Assembly (NCBI RefSeq): GCF_023093595.1
Contig: NZ_JALLIK010000110.1
Location: 1 to 64,000 of the forward strand
Direction: 5' to 3'
From: Thauera aromatica_A
GTDB lineage: Bacteria > Pseudomonadota > Gammaproteobacteria > Burkholderiales > Rhodocyclaceae
DNA length: 64,000 nucleotides
Position 1 is the first letter of the stretch; each line of letters opens with the position of its first letter. Position numbers and translations under genes: made by a program. The notes beneath the pieces were generated by a model. It worked only from the letters and a program-made list of their open reading frames with translations, ran no database searches and was not told the DNA's origin. This document shows, in pieces, positions 26,632 to 37,600 of this stretch.

Positions 26632-27777
26632 ATGGCACCAGCCACGCTGCGTGTCCTGCACGTCTATCGCACCTATTTCCCCGACCCACCCGGCGGGCTA
26701 CAGGAAGCCATCCGCCAGATCTGTCTCGCGACCCAAGCATTCGGCATCGAGAACACGATTTTCACCCTGTCTCCGGCGCCTGCGCCGGCAACCCTGCAAT
26801 GCCCGGAGGCGCGGGTGGTACGAAGCCGCTCATGGGCGGCGCCCGCCTCCTGCGATCTTGGCGGCATGGACGCCTTTACACAGTTCAAAAAGCTGGCCCG
26901 GACGGCCGACGTCATCCATTACCTGTTCCCGTGGCCGTTTGCGGACATACTGCACCAGTGCGTGCGCCCGCGCACGCCTGCGGTACTGACCTACATTTCG
27001 GACATCGTGCGCCAGAAATGGCTGGGGGCGGCCTATGCCCCCTTGATGCGGCGCACACTGAAAGGCATGCAGGCGATCGTCGCCAACGCACCGGCCTACG
27101 CGCAGACCAGTCCGATCCTGTCCGACCCATCCATCAGCCATAAGCTGCGAGTGATTCCGCTGGGCATCAATGAGCACTCCTACCCCGAAAAGGGGGACGG
27201 GCGCATCCTGCAGCGCCTCGATCTGCAGCACGGAGTGCCCTTCGTCCTGTTCATCGGCGTGCTGCGCTATTACAAGGGGCTGCACAACCTGATCCGCGCC
27301 GCGCGCTTGCTGGGCACCCGCATCGTGATTGCCGGAACGGGGCCAGAGGGAGAAACACTGCGCCGACTTGCCGCCGACATCGAAGCACGCAACGTGGTAT
27401 TCGCGGGCCAGGTTAGCGACGAGGAGAAGGTCGCACTGCTCGGGCAGTGCCGGGCTCTGGTACTGCCCTCGCACCTGCGCTCGGAAGCCTTCGGCATGGT
27501 GCTGGTGGAAGCCGCCATGTTCGGCAAGCCAATGATCTCGTGCGAGATCGGCACGGGCACCTCGTTTGTCAATGCCGATGGCGAAACGGGCTTCGTGATC
27601 GAGCCCGATGACCCGAATGCGCTAGCGATGGCGATCGATCGACTGCTGCGGGACGAGAGGCTGGCGAGCCGGATGGGAATAGCCGCACGGGCGCGTTATG
27701 AGCGACTGTTCTCGGGTGAAGCGTTGGGCTGCAAGTATGCAGCGCTGTACCGCGAAGTCGCCGAGCGCGGTGCCTGA
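26632..27777 (+). CDS. GT4-family glycosyltransferase (WbpZ/WbaZ-like)
   Basis: The 381-residue enzyme starts 3 nt after its neighbour. The N-lobe begins LRVLHVYRTYFPDPPGGLQEAIRQI, a substrate-binding loop found in WbpZ/WbaZ-type mannosyl/rhamnosyltransferases. The C-lobe has FVLFIGVLRYYKGLHNLI, VIAGTGPEG and the E-x7-E block SEAFGMVLVEAAMFGKP. It completes the four-gene sugar operon. It is expected to act on the cytoplasmic face on the growing lipid-linked chain or its primer. The exact acceptor is unknown. Confidence 0.87.
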   Translation: MAPATLRVLHVYRTYFPDPPGGLQEAIRQICLATQAFGIENTIFTLSPAPAPATLQCPEARVVRSRSWAAPASCDLGGMDAFTQFKKLARTADVIHYLFPWPFADILHQCVRPRTPAVLTYISDIVRQKWLGAAYAPLMRRTLKGMQAIVANAPAYAQTSPILSDPSISHKLRVIPLGINEHSYPEKGDGRILQRLDLQHGVPFVLFIGVLRYYKGLHNLIRAARLLGTRIVIAGTGPEGETLRRLAADIEARNVVFAGQVSDEEKVALLGQCRALVLPSHLRSEAFGMVLVEAAMFGKPMISCEIGTGTSFVNADGETGFVIEPDDPNALAMAIDRLLRDERLASRMGIAARARYERLFSGEALGCKYAALYREVAERGA

Positions 27778-27806
27778 GCGTTTCCGCCGGGGTGCCGGCT
27801 AGCGCG

Positions 27807-27812
27807 TATACT
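27807..27812 (+). promoter_or_regulatory. Candidate -10 element for waaA
   Basis: A TATACT hexamer lies in the 62-nt gap before waaA, with a predicted start about 21 nt before the ATG. No convincing -35 at 16-18 nt was found, so this is tentative; waaA may instead be read from the gmd operon. Confidence 0.3.
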
Positions 27813-27839
27813 GCGCGCTTCGCCCCGCCTCCGTGGTCC

Positions 27840-29141
27840 ATGCTCACCCGCCTGCCCTACACCCTGCTGTGGATCGTCGCCCTGCCCGTCGTGCTGCTGC
27901 GCCTGCTGTGGCGGGCGCGGCGCCAGCCGGCCTACCTGAAGCACCTCGGCGAGCGTTTCGGGCGCTACCGGGTGCGGGCGCCGGCGGCGGTGATCTGGGT
28001 GCATGCGGTGTCGGTGGGCGAGACGCGGGCGGCCGAACCGCTGGTGCGCGCACTGCTGCAGCGCTGGCCGGACCACAGCGTGGTGCTGACCCACATGACG
28101 CCGACCGGGCGCGACACCGCGAAGGCGCTGTTCAAGGGCGAGTCGCGCGTGCTGCGCACCTACCTGCCCTACGACTTGGGCTGCTTCGCGCATGCCTTCC
28201 TGCGCCGTTTCCGCCCGGTCTTCGGGGTGGTGATGGAAACCGAGCTGTGGCCGAACCTGCTTGCCGCCTGCCGCCGCCGCGACATTCCGGTGCTGCTCGC
28301 CAATGCCCGCCTGTCCGAGCGCTCGGCACGCCGCTATGCGCGCCTGCCCGCGCTCACCGCGCTGACGATGAAGGCGCTCAGTGCGATCGGGGCGCAGACC
28401 GCGGCCGATGCCGCGCGCCTGACCCAGCTCGGCGCGCGCCGGGTCACCGTGACCGGCAACATCAAGTTCGACATCACGCCGCCGGACGCCGCGCTGGCGC
28501 TGGCCGAGGCCTTCCGCACCCGCATCGGCGCGCGCCCGGTGCTGTTGGCGGCGAGCACCCGCGAAGGCGAAGAGGCCCTGCTGCTGGCGGCCTTCGCCCG
28601 CCATGCCGGCACCGACGCCTTGCTCCTGCTGGTGCCGCGCCACCCGCAGCGCTTCGATGAAGTCGCCGCGCTCGTCGCCGCGCGGGGGCTGAAGCTGCAG
28701 CGGCGCAGCGCCGAAGCACCGGTCGACGCCGATACCCGGGTGCTGCTGGGGGATTCGATGGGGGAGATGTTCGCCTATTACGCGGTCGCCGACGCTGCCC
28801 TGATCGGCGGCAGCTGGCTGCCTTTCGGCGGCCAGAACCTGATCGAGGCCTGCGCGGTCGGCACCCCGGTGGTGCTCGGGCCGCACACCTTCAACTTCAA
28901 GGCGGTGGCCGAGGATGCGGTGCGCGCCGGCGCCGCCCTGCGTGCCGCCGATGCCGATGCCGGCCTGCGCGCGGCCGTCGCGCTGCTCGCCGAACCCGTG
29001 CGGCGGGCGCAGATCGCCGCCGCCGGGCGCGCCTTCGCCACCACCCACCAGGGCGCCACCGCGCGCACGGTGGCCCTGCTCGAAGGCCTGCACCCGAGCG
29101 GACGGGTTTCGCCGCCGGGGCCGGCGCAAAAACCGGCATAG
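27840..29141 (+). CDS. waaA: 3-deoxy-D-manno-octulosonic acid (Kdo) transferase
   Basis: The 433-residue GT30 enzyme adds Kdo to lipid A precursor at the cytoplasmic face of the inner membrane. It has the N-terminal membrane anchor (LPYTLLWIVALPVVLLRLL) and the family blocks VWVHAVSVGETRAA, THMTPTGRD, METELWPNLL, NARLSERS, LLAASTREGEE, LLVPRHPQRF and GGSWLPFGGQNLIEACAVGTPVVLGPHTFNF. The ATG at 27840 gives the right N-terminus; an earlier in-frame GTG would add 16 unrelated residues. It follows the glycosyltransferase operon. LPS core genes next to O-chain genes are common. No Kdo kinase gene is adjacent. Confidence 0.96.
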   Translation: MLTRLPYTLLWIVALPVVLLRLLWRARRQPAYLKHLGERFGRYRVRAPAAVIWVHAVSVGETRAAEPLVRALLQRWPDHSVVLTHMTPTGRDTAKALFKGESRVLRTYLPYDLGCFAHAFLRRFRPVFGVVMETELWPNLLAACRRRDIPVLLANARLSERSARRYARLPALTALTMKALSAIGAQTAADAARLTQLGARRVTVTGNIKFDITPPDAALALAEAFRTRIGARPVLLAASTREGEEALLLAAFARHAGTDALLLLVPRHPQRFDEVAALVAARGLKLQRRSAEAPVDADTRVLLGDSMGEMFAYYAVADAALIGGSWLPFGGQNLIEACAVGTPVVLGPHTFNFKAVAEDAVRAGAALRAADADAGLRAAVALLAEPVRRAQIAAAGRAFATTHQGATARTVALLEGLHPSGRVSPPGPAQKPA

Positions 29142-29175
29142 GAGCCGGCGCAGGGTTCAGGGGCCGGAGCGGCGC

Positions 29176-30501
29176 TCAGGGGGCGAGCAGGGCGTTGATC
29201 GCGGCCACGTCGTCCTCGCCCAGGGTGCCCGCAGCAGCCTTCAGGCGCAGCTGGGCGAGCAGGGTGTCGTAGCGGGCGCGGGAGAGCCGCTGCAAGGTGT
29301 CGGCGAGCTGGGTCTGGGCGTTGAGGACGTCGATGTTGATCCGCACCCCGACTTCGTAGCCGAGCTTGTTGGCTTCGAGCGCCGAGGCGGAGGAGACGCG
29401 CGCGGCCTCGAGCGCCTTCACCTGCGCCATGCCGCTGGTCAGCCCCAGCCACGATTCGCGGGCCGCGAGCGCGGCGCTGCGGCGGGCGTCCTCGAGTTCG
29501 GCGTCGGCCTTGACGCGCAGCGCGGCGGCTTCGCGGGAGAGCGAAGACACGCGCCCGCCGGCATACAGCGGGAGGTTGAGCTGGAGCCCGACGGTGGTGG
29601 CTTCGGAACGCTCGATCGAAGCCTGCGGGCGGTTGCTCACGCCGTGGGTGGCGAGCAGGTCCAGCGTCGGCAGATGGCCGGCGCGGGCGCGCTCGACTTC
29701 GCGCGCGGCGATCTCGCGCGCGAGCTGCTGGGCCTGCACGCCGAGGCTGCCGGTCTCGGCGGCAGCGACCCAGTCGACGATGCGGTCGGGCTGCGGGCGC
29801 TGGAGGTGGACGCCTTCGCGCAAACCGGCGAGCGCCTCGGGGTCCTTGCCGATGATCTGCGCCAAGCTGTGGCGGGCAACTTCGAGCTGGTTCTGCGCGG
29901 CGATTTCCTGCGCCGAAGCCAGGTCGAAGCGCGACTGCGCCTCATGCACGTCGGTGATGGTGACCGTGCCGACTTCGAAGCTGGTCTTCGCCAGTTCGAG
30001 CTGCTCGGCGGCGGCCGTGCGCAACTGGCCGACCGCGGCGAGCGTATCCTGGGCGTTGAGGACCTCGAAGTAGGCCTCGGCCACGCGCAGGACGAGCTCC
30101 TGGCGCGCCGTGCCGAAGCGGGTCTCGGCCAGCGCGCTCTGCAGTTCACCCTGCTTGAACTGGACCCAGTTCTGCCAGCGCAGCAGCGGCTGGGTCAGCT
30201 GCACCCGGTAGCCGTTGCTGTTGTAGCTGCGCGCGGGCAGCGGCGCGGCCGTCGCGGAGCGGGTTTCGGCGTCGTTCCAGGTCGTGTCCGCGGCAAGCCC
30301 AATCTGCGGCAGCAGGCCGGAGCGCCCCTGCACCGATTTTTCCCGCCCGGCGTCGAATTCGGCGCGTGCCGCGGAGAATTTCGCATCGTTGGCGAGCGCA
30401 TCGCGATAGACCTCGATCAGGTCGGCGGCCGCTGCGCCATTCGGAAACGGGCCTGCGATGCAGGCCGAGGCACAGACCGAAACGGCCAGGATTCGCTTCA
30501 T
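29176..30501 (-). CDS. TolC-family outer membrane efflux protein (second copy)
   Basis: The start MKRILAVSVCASACIAG at 30501 has GGAGAG 7 nt upstream; the earlier in-frame GTG lies inside that ribosome site. The 441-residue protein has a signal peptide (cut near GAAAADLIEVY) and two outer membrane efflux repeats (DLIEVYRDALANDAKFSAARAEF; LNLPLYAGGRVSSLSREAAAL). It resembles housekeeping TolC, which serves several efflux pumps and type I systems. It differs clearly from the copy at 16402. It lies last in a co-oriented group of a Pcm-like methyltransferase, a rhodanese and tolC, an arrangement seen in many betaproteobacteria. Confidence 0.93.
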   Translation of the reverse strand: MKRILAVSVCASACIAGPFPNGAAAADLIEVYRDALANDAKFSAARAEFDAGREKSVQGRSGLLPQIGLAADTTWNDAETRSATAAPLPARSYNSNGYRVQLTQPLLRWQNWVQFKQGELQSALAETRFGTARQELVLRVAEAYFEVLNAQDTLAAVGQLRTAAAEQLELAKTSFEVGTVTITDVHEAQSRFDLASAQEIAAQNQLEVARHSLAQIIGKDPEALAGLREGVHLQRPQPDRIVDWVAAAETGSLGVQAQQLAREIAAREVERARAGHLPTLDLLATHGVSNRPQASIERSEATTVGLQLNLPLYAGGRVSSLSREAAALRVKADAELEDARRSAALAARESWLGLTSGMAQVKALEAARVSSASALEANKLGYEVGVRINIDVLNAQTQLADTLQRLSRARYDTLLAQLRLKAAAGTLGEDDVAAINALLAP

Positions 30502-30529
30502 CGCACTCTCCACGGTTTTGGGGCCGCCT

Positions 30530-30853
30530 TCAGTAGCGCGCCATCGTCGGATCGACCTGTGCCGCCCAGCCGGCGACGCCGCCGGCCAGATTGATCACAT
30601 CGGTGAAGCCCTGGTGGGCGAGGAACAGGCATACCTGCGCGCTGCGCGCGCCGTGATGGCAGACGACCACGGTTTCGCGCGTGCGCTCGAGCTCCCCGAA
30701 CCGCGCCGGCACGCTGCCCATCGGCATCGGCACCGAGTCCGCGATGCGGCAGATCTCGAACTCCCACGGCTCGCGCACGTCCAGCAGCAAGGGCTTGGGC
30801 TGCCGGGGGTCGCTCAGGCGCTGGGCAAGCTCGGCAGGACTGATCTGGCGCAT
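30530..30853 (-). CDS. Single-domain rhodanese
   Basis: The 107-residue cytoplasmic protein is one rhodanese domain: LLLDVREPWEFEICRIADSVPMPMG, then the active-site loop VVCHHGARSAQVCLFL with the catalytic cysteine at about residue 64, and INLAGGVAGWA at the end. GlpE-like proteins of this size transfer sulfane sulfur to small acceptors. The physiological acceptor is unknown. The loop C-H-H-G-A-R-S is the variant typical of short proteobacterial rhodaneses next to tolC. It lies 15 nt after the Pcm-like gene and 28 nt before tolC. Confidence 0.93.
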   Translation of the reverse strand: MRQISPAELAQRLSDPRQPKPLLLDVREPWEFEICRIADSVPMPMGSVPARFGELERTRETVVVCHHGARSAQVCLFLAHQGFTDVINLAGGVAGWAAQVDPTMARY

Positions 30854-30868
30854 GGCGGCGGGGCTGTC

Positions 30869-31522
30869 TCAGAAACGGAAAGGGTCCTGGCGCGGCGCGT
30901 TCTTGAGCATCGGCACCACGGTCTCGAAGATGTCTTCGGTGCGGAAACGGCCTTCGGCCTCGCAGGTGATCAGCCGCGCCTTCATCACCGGCGCTTCGCC
31001 GACGAAGGCGAACAGGCGGCCGCCGACCTTGAGCTGTTCGAGCAGGGCCTGGGGCACGAAGGGCAGGCCGCCCGACACCACGATGACGTCATAGGGGGCG
31101 CGTTCGGCCCAGCCATCGACGCCGTCGCCGTGCACCACGACCACGTTGTCGACGCCGTTGCGGGCGAGGTTCTCGCTCGCCAGCTTGACCAGCGCGCACT
31201 CGATTTCGACCGCGCGCACCCACTCGGCACGCGCCGCCAGCAGCGCGGCGAAGTAGCCCGAGCCGGCGCCGATTTCCAGCACCAAGTCGGTTTTTTCGAC
31301 CCGCAGGGCCTGCATGATCTTGCCTTCGATCACCGGCTTCAGCATCACCTGGCCGCAGCCGATCGGGATTTCGACCTCGGCGAAGGCCAGTTCGCGGTGG
31401 CTGGCGGGGACGAATTCCTCGCGCCGGACCGTCATCAGGAGGTCGAGCACGTTTTGATCCAGCACCTCCCAGGGGCGGATCTGCTGCTCGACCATGTTGA
31501 AGCGCGCTTTCTCGAAGTTCAT
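30869..31522 (-). CDS. pcm: Protein-L-isoaspartate O-methyltransferase family protein
   Basis: ATG 31522 is chosen because AGGAGC lies 7 nt upstream. The 217-residue protein has MVEQQIRPWEVLD, EIPIGCGQVMLKPVIEGKIMQAL (a divergent form of the substrate loop), SAM motif I LEIGAGSGYFAALLA and motif II PYDVIVVSGGLPFVP. It belongs to the PCMT family, which repairs isoaspartyl residues. However, the usual TSQPS-type loop and SAMP/GAA motif are altered (VVSGGLP), so substrate may differ. The gene is the first of the Pcm-rhodanese-TolC group and is divergent from the thiamine operon. Confidence 0.8.
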   Translation of the reverse strand: MNFEKARFNMVEQQIRPWEVLDQNVLDLLMTVRREEFVPASHRELAFAEVEIPIGCGQVMLKPVIEGKIMQALRVEKTDLVLEIGAGSGYFAALLAARAEWVRAVEIECALVKLASENLARNGVDNVVVVHGDGVDGWAERAPYDVIVVSGGLPFVPQALLEQLKVGGRLFAFVGEAPVMKARLITCEAEGRFRTEDIFETVVPMLKNAPRQDPFRF

Positions 31523-31542
31523 CAGGGGCTCCTGGCGAAATA

Positions 31543-31556
31543 TTAGCACACGCTAA
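31543..31556. promoter_or_regulatory. Short palindrome in the pcm promoter region
   Basis: TTAGC-ACAC-GCTAA is a perfect inverted repeat 20 nt upstream of the pcm-like start. On the minus strand it overlaps a possible -10 TAATAT with a poorer -35 (ATGACG) 18 nt away. An operator is possible, but no known regulator consensus fits. Confidence 0.3.
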
Positions 31557-31675
31557 TTTATAGCGTCATCCGGAATGGCAAAACCGCGTCATTCTAGCGC
31601 AGATGCTGCACTGCGATCGGCGGAGTTCACGGCGATGCCTTGCGAGCACGGGGTGCATGAAGTATCTTCAGCGGT

Positions 31676-31757
31676 CTCGTTGGGGGTGCCCGCGCCGCAC
31701 GGGCTGAGAAACACCCTTGGAACCTGATCCGGCTCGGACCGGCGTAGGGAAACGTCG
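31676..31757 (+). promoter_or_regulatory. TPP (thi-box) riboswitch
   Basis: The conserved thi-box pieces are all present in order: GGGGTGCC, CTGAGA (31704-31709), ACCCTTGGAACCTGAT (31713-31728), then GGCGTAGGGAA (31741-31751). It lies directly before thiD. The AGGG near the 3' end is about 10 nt from the thiD ATG, so ligand binding probably hides the ribosome site; no terminator lies between aptamer and gene. It represses thiamine synthesis when TPP is plentiful. Confidence 0.95.
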
Positions 31758-31759
31758 TG

Positions 31760-32646
31760 ATGAATACTTCCGCAGCCTCCGCTTCCGCCCCCGCCGGGCG
31801 CATTCCGAACGTGGTCTCGATCGCCGGCGTCGATCCCGGCGGCGGCGCCGGAGTGTTCGCCGACCTGAAGACCTTCTCCGCGCTCGGCGCCTACGGCTGC
31901 GGCGTGATCGCCGCCCTCACCGCGCAGAACACCCGCGCCGTGGCCGGCGTGCACGTGCCGCCGACCGACTTCCTGCGCCTGCAGATCGACACCTTGTTCG
32001 CCGACGTGGCGCTGGCCGCGACCAAGATCGGCATGCTCGGCAGCGCCGAAGTCACCGCCACCGTCGCCGACCGCCTCGCCCACTGGCAGGCGGCCAACGT
32101 CGTCCTCGACCCGGTGATGGTGGCCAAGAGCGGCGACAGCCTGCTGGCGAAAAGCGCGCTCGCGATGATGCGCGAGGCGCTCTTTCCCCGGGCCTTCATG
32201 ATCACCCCCAACCTGCCCGAGGCCGGCGTGCTGCTCGAACAGCGCGCACCCGAATCGGTGAAGGAGATGTACCGCGCCGCCGAGCGCCTGCGCGAACTGC
32301 TGCCGCTGTCTTCCGAGCGCTGGGTGCTGCTGAAGGGCGGCCACCTGCCCGGCAGCGAGCTGGTCGACCTGCTGTTCGATGGCGACCGCATGGTCGAGCT
32401 GCCGGCGCCGCGCATCGACACCCGGAACACCCACGGCACCGGCTGCACGCTGAGCTCGGCGGTCGCCGCGCTGCTGCCGCAGACCGCCGGCGGCCTGCGC
32501 CCGGTCGAAGCCGCGGTGCGCCACGCACGCCAGTGGCTGCTGGGCGCGATCGCCCGCGCCGGCGAACTGACGGTCGGCCACGGCCACGGCCCCGTCCATC
32601 ATTTTCATGCGCTATGGCGCAGACAAGAACCCCCGAAGGAGAGCCC

Positions 32647-32650
<4 letters not shown>
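31760..32650 (+). CDS. thiD: Hydroxymethylpyrimidine/phosphomethylpyrimidine kinase
   Basis: The 296-residue kinase phosphorylates HMP and HMP-P in thiamine pyrimidine synthesis. Motifs are SIAGVDPGGGAGVFADLKTFSALGAYG at the N-terminus, VLDPVMVAKSGDSLL, MITPNLPEA and the anion hole DTRNTHGTGCTLSSAVAA. The ribokinase-like fold and length fit ThiD. The ATG at 31760 is 10 nt from AGGG; a GTG one codon earlier is equally in frame. It is under the TPP riboswitch and overlaps thiC by 4 nt (ATGA). A His/Gly-rich tail (VGHGHGPVHHFHALW) is unusual but without known role. Confidence 0.94.
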
Positions 32651-34566
<1,916 letters not shown>

Positions 34567-34597
34567 GCCCGCGCCCGGCTCGACGAGCCCGCCCGCT

Positions 34598-34625
34598 GGC
34601 ACAGGCCGCATCCGCGGCCTGTGCC
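34598..34625 (+). terminator. Hairpin terminator after thiC
   Basis: GGCACAGGCCGC (34598-34609) pairs perfectly with GCGGCCTGTGCC (34614-34625) across a 4-nt loop. The T-tract after it is weak (TCGTT), so termination may be partial. It sits 22 nt before the next start codon. Confidence 0.6.
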
Positions 34626-34647
34626 TCGTTCACCGTCCCCCGCACTC

Positions 34648-37600
34648 ATGACGACTCCCCTCGACCGCTTCACCCAGGATGACCTGATCGCCGCGCTCGG
34701 CTACCCGACCGTCGCCAAAGGCCTCGGCTATCTCAGCCGGGTCAGCACCCTGTCGAGCGACAGCGAAACGGTGTCGGCCCTGGTGAAGGGCCGCCAGCGC
34801 ACCCCCTACGACGTTTTCGCCGAAATCCGCGAGCAGAGCGGCCGCCGCCTGCTGCACAGCGAATGCACCTGCCCGATGGGCTACGACTGCAAGCACGTCG
34901 CGGCGATGATGCTGATGTGGCTGCACCAGCGCCGCAGCCCCGACCGTCCGCGCGAGCAGGTGATGGCATGGGTGGAAGGCTTCCGCCATGCCGCCGCGGC
35001 GCTGGCGCCCGGCGCCCGGCCGAAGCGCAAGGCCGGTGCCGGCACGCACGCGCTGCGCTACCTGATCGAACAACACGCCTACGGCAGCGACTACCTGCTC
35101 AGCTGCCACAAGGTCCGCCTCGACCAGGGCGGGCACATCCGCCATCGGGAAAGCTGGAGCAACATCGAACGCGCCCTGCAGGCGCCGCCCGCCTTCGTCG
35201 ATGAGACCGATCTCGAAATCCTGCGCCTGCTGTGGGCCCACCGCCCGCGCGGACGCACCCACCCCGCCAGCCTGCCGCTCGAGGGGCGCAACAGCGAAGC
35301 CCTGATGGCGCGGCTGCTCGACAGCGGCCGGCTGCACTTTCCCACCCTCGACACACCGGCGCTGGAGGCCGGCGGCCCCCGTCCCGGGCGGGCGGACTGG
35401 CGCCTCACCGAAGACGGCCTGCGCGCGCCCACGGTCTGCGTCGACCCGCCGGCCGAGCTCGTATTGCCGCTGCTGCCGCCGTGGTACGTCGACGCCGCCG
35501 CCGCACAGGCCGGGCCGGTCGCCCTCGACGTGCCCGCCGAGCTGGTCCATCGCCTGCTGTGGCTGCCTCCGCTGACCCAGTCCGAAGCCGAACTCGTCGC
35601 CGAGACTCTGGCCGAAGTCGCTCCCGCGCTGCCCGTCCCCACCTTGCGCGGCGAGCCGCCGGTCGAACTGGGCGGGGTCCCGGTGCCGCTGCTGCGCCTC
35701 GCGACCCGGCCGGTCGATCACGCCCGCTTCCGCAATTACCCGCCCTACGGCACCTACGTCTTCGACTTCGCCACGCTCGCCTTCCGCTACGGCCCGCTGA
35801 CCGTCGACGCCCACGACGCGCGCACCTTCCATCCGCTGCCCGACGGCCGCAGCGCCCGCCTCGCGCGCGACGAAGCCGCCGAACGCGGCGCCACCCAGAA
35901 ACTCGCCGCTGCCGGCTTCACCCGCATCCCGCCCGGCGCGGTGCAGGTCACCTGCGGCAGCCTGCCGGCCGACGCCCTCGGCCTGGCGAACGAAGCCGCC
36001 TGGCCGGCGTTCATGGCCGACAGCCTCCCCGCCCTGCGTGCCGAGGGCTGGGACATCGAGCTGCCGGTCGATTTCCGCCACCACGCGATCGACATCGACG
36101 CCCTGATCCTCGACGTCGACGAAGGCGAGGACGGTTGGCTGGGCCTGTCGCCCGGGATCGAGATCGACGGCCGCCGCCTGCCGCTCGCCCCGCTGCTCGC
36201 CGGCCTGTTCGCCGAAGACCCGCGCTGGCTGTCCGGCCGCCTCGACGACATCGACGACCACGAAGCCCTGATTCTGGAAGACCCCGCGCTCGGCCGCCTG
36301 CGCATCGGCGCCGGTCGGCTGAAACCGCTGGTGCGGGCGCTGGTCGACCTGTTCGATCGCCCCGACGGCGACTGGCGCCTGTCCCGGCTCGATGCCGTCC
36401 GTCTCGCCGAGCTCGATCTGCCCGGCCGCGGCGGCGAGCTCGTCGCCGGCCTCGCCGCCCGCCTGCGCGCGGCCGAGGGCATCGCCGCCGTTGCCGCCCC
36501 GGAGGGCTTTCGTGCCGAACTGCGCCCCTATCAGCTCGAAGGGCTGGCCTGGCTGCAGCACCTGGTGCGCCACGACCTCGCCGGCATCCTCGCCGACGAC
36601 ATGGGCCTGGGCAAGACCGCCCAGGCGCTCGCCCACCTGCTCACCGAAAAACACGCCGGCCGCCTCGGGCAGCCGGCGCTGGTGATCCTGCCGACCTCGC
36701 TGGTGTTCAACTGGCAGGCCGAAGCCGAACGCTTCGCGCCCGCGCTCAAGGTACTCAACCTGCACGGCGCCGACCGCCACGCCCGCTTCGAGGAGCTCGA
36801 CGGCGTGGATGTGGCGCTGACCACCTATCCGCTGCTGTGGCGCGATGCCGAAGCCTTGCAGGCGCGCGAATGGAGCCTGCTGATCCTGGACGAGGCGCAG
36901 ACGGTGAAGAACGCCGCAAGCAAGGGCGCGCAGGTGATCCGTCAGTTGCAGGCCCGCCACCGCCTCGGCCTGACCGGCACGCCGCTGGAAAACCACCTCG
37001 GCGAGCTATGGGCGCAGTTCGACTTCCTGCTGCCGGGCTTTCTCGGCAGCCACAAGCAGTTCACCGCGACCTGGCGCACGCCGATCGAAAAACACGGCGA
37101 TACCGTGCGCCGCGACCTCCTCGCCGCCCGCCTCAAGCCTTTCATCCTGCGCCGACGCAAGGAAGACGTCGCCACCGAGCTGCCGCCGAAAACCGTGATC
37201 GTGCGCAGCGTCGACCTGGGAGGCGGCCAGCGCGACCTCTACGAGGCGGTGCGCGCAGCGATGGACGAGAAGGTGCGCGCCGAAATCGCCGGCAAAGGCT
37301 TCGCCCGCAGCCAGATCGTGATCCTCGACGCGCTCCTCAAGCTGCGCCAGGTGTGCTGCGACCCGCGCCTGCTGAAGTCGCCCGCCGCCGCGCGGGTGAA
37401 GGAACGCGCCAAGCTCGACCTGCTGATGGACATGCTCCCCGAGCTGATCGCCGAGGGCCGGCGCATCCTGCTGTTCTCGCAGTTCACCACCATGCTCGGG
37501 CTGATCGCGGCCGAGCTGGACAAGGCGAAGATCGGCTGGGTGGCGCTCACCGGCGACACCCGCGACCGCCGCGTCCCGGTGGAAGACTTCCAGAAGGGGC

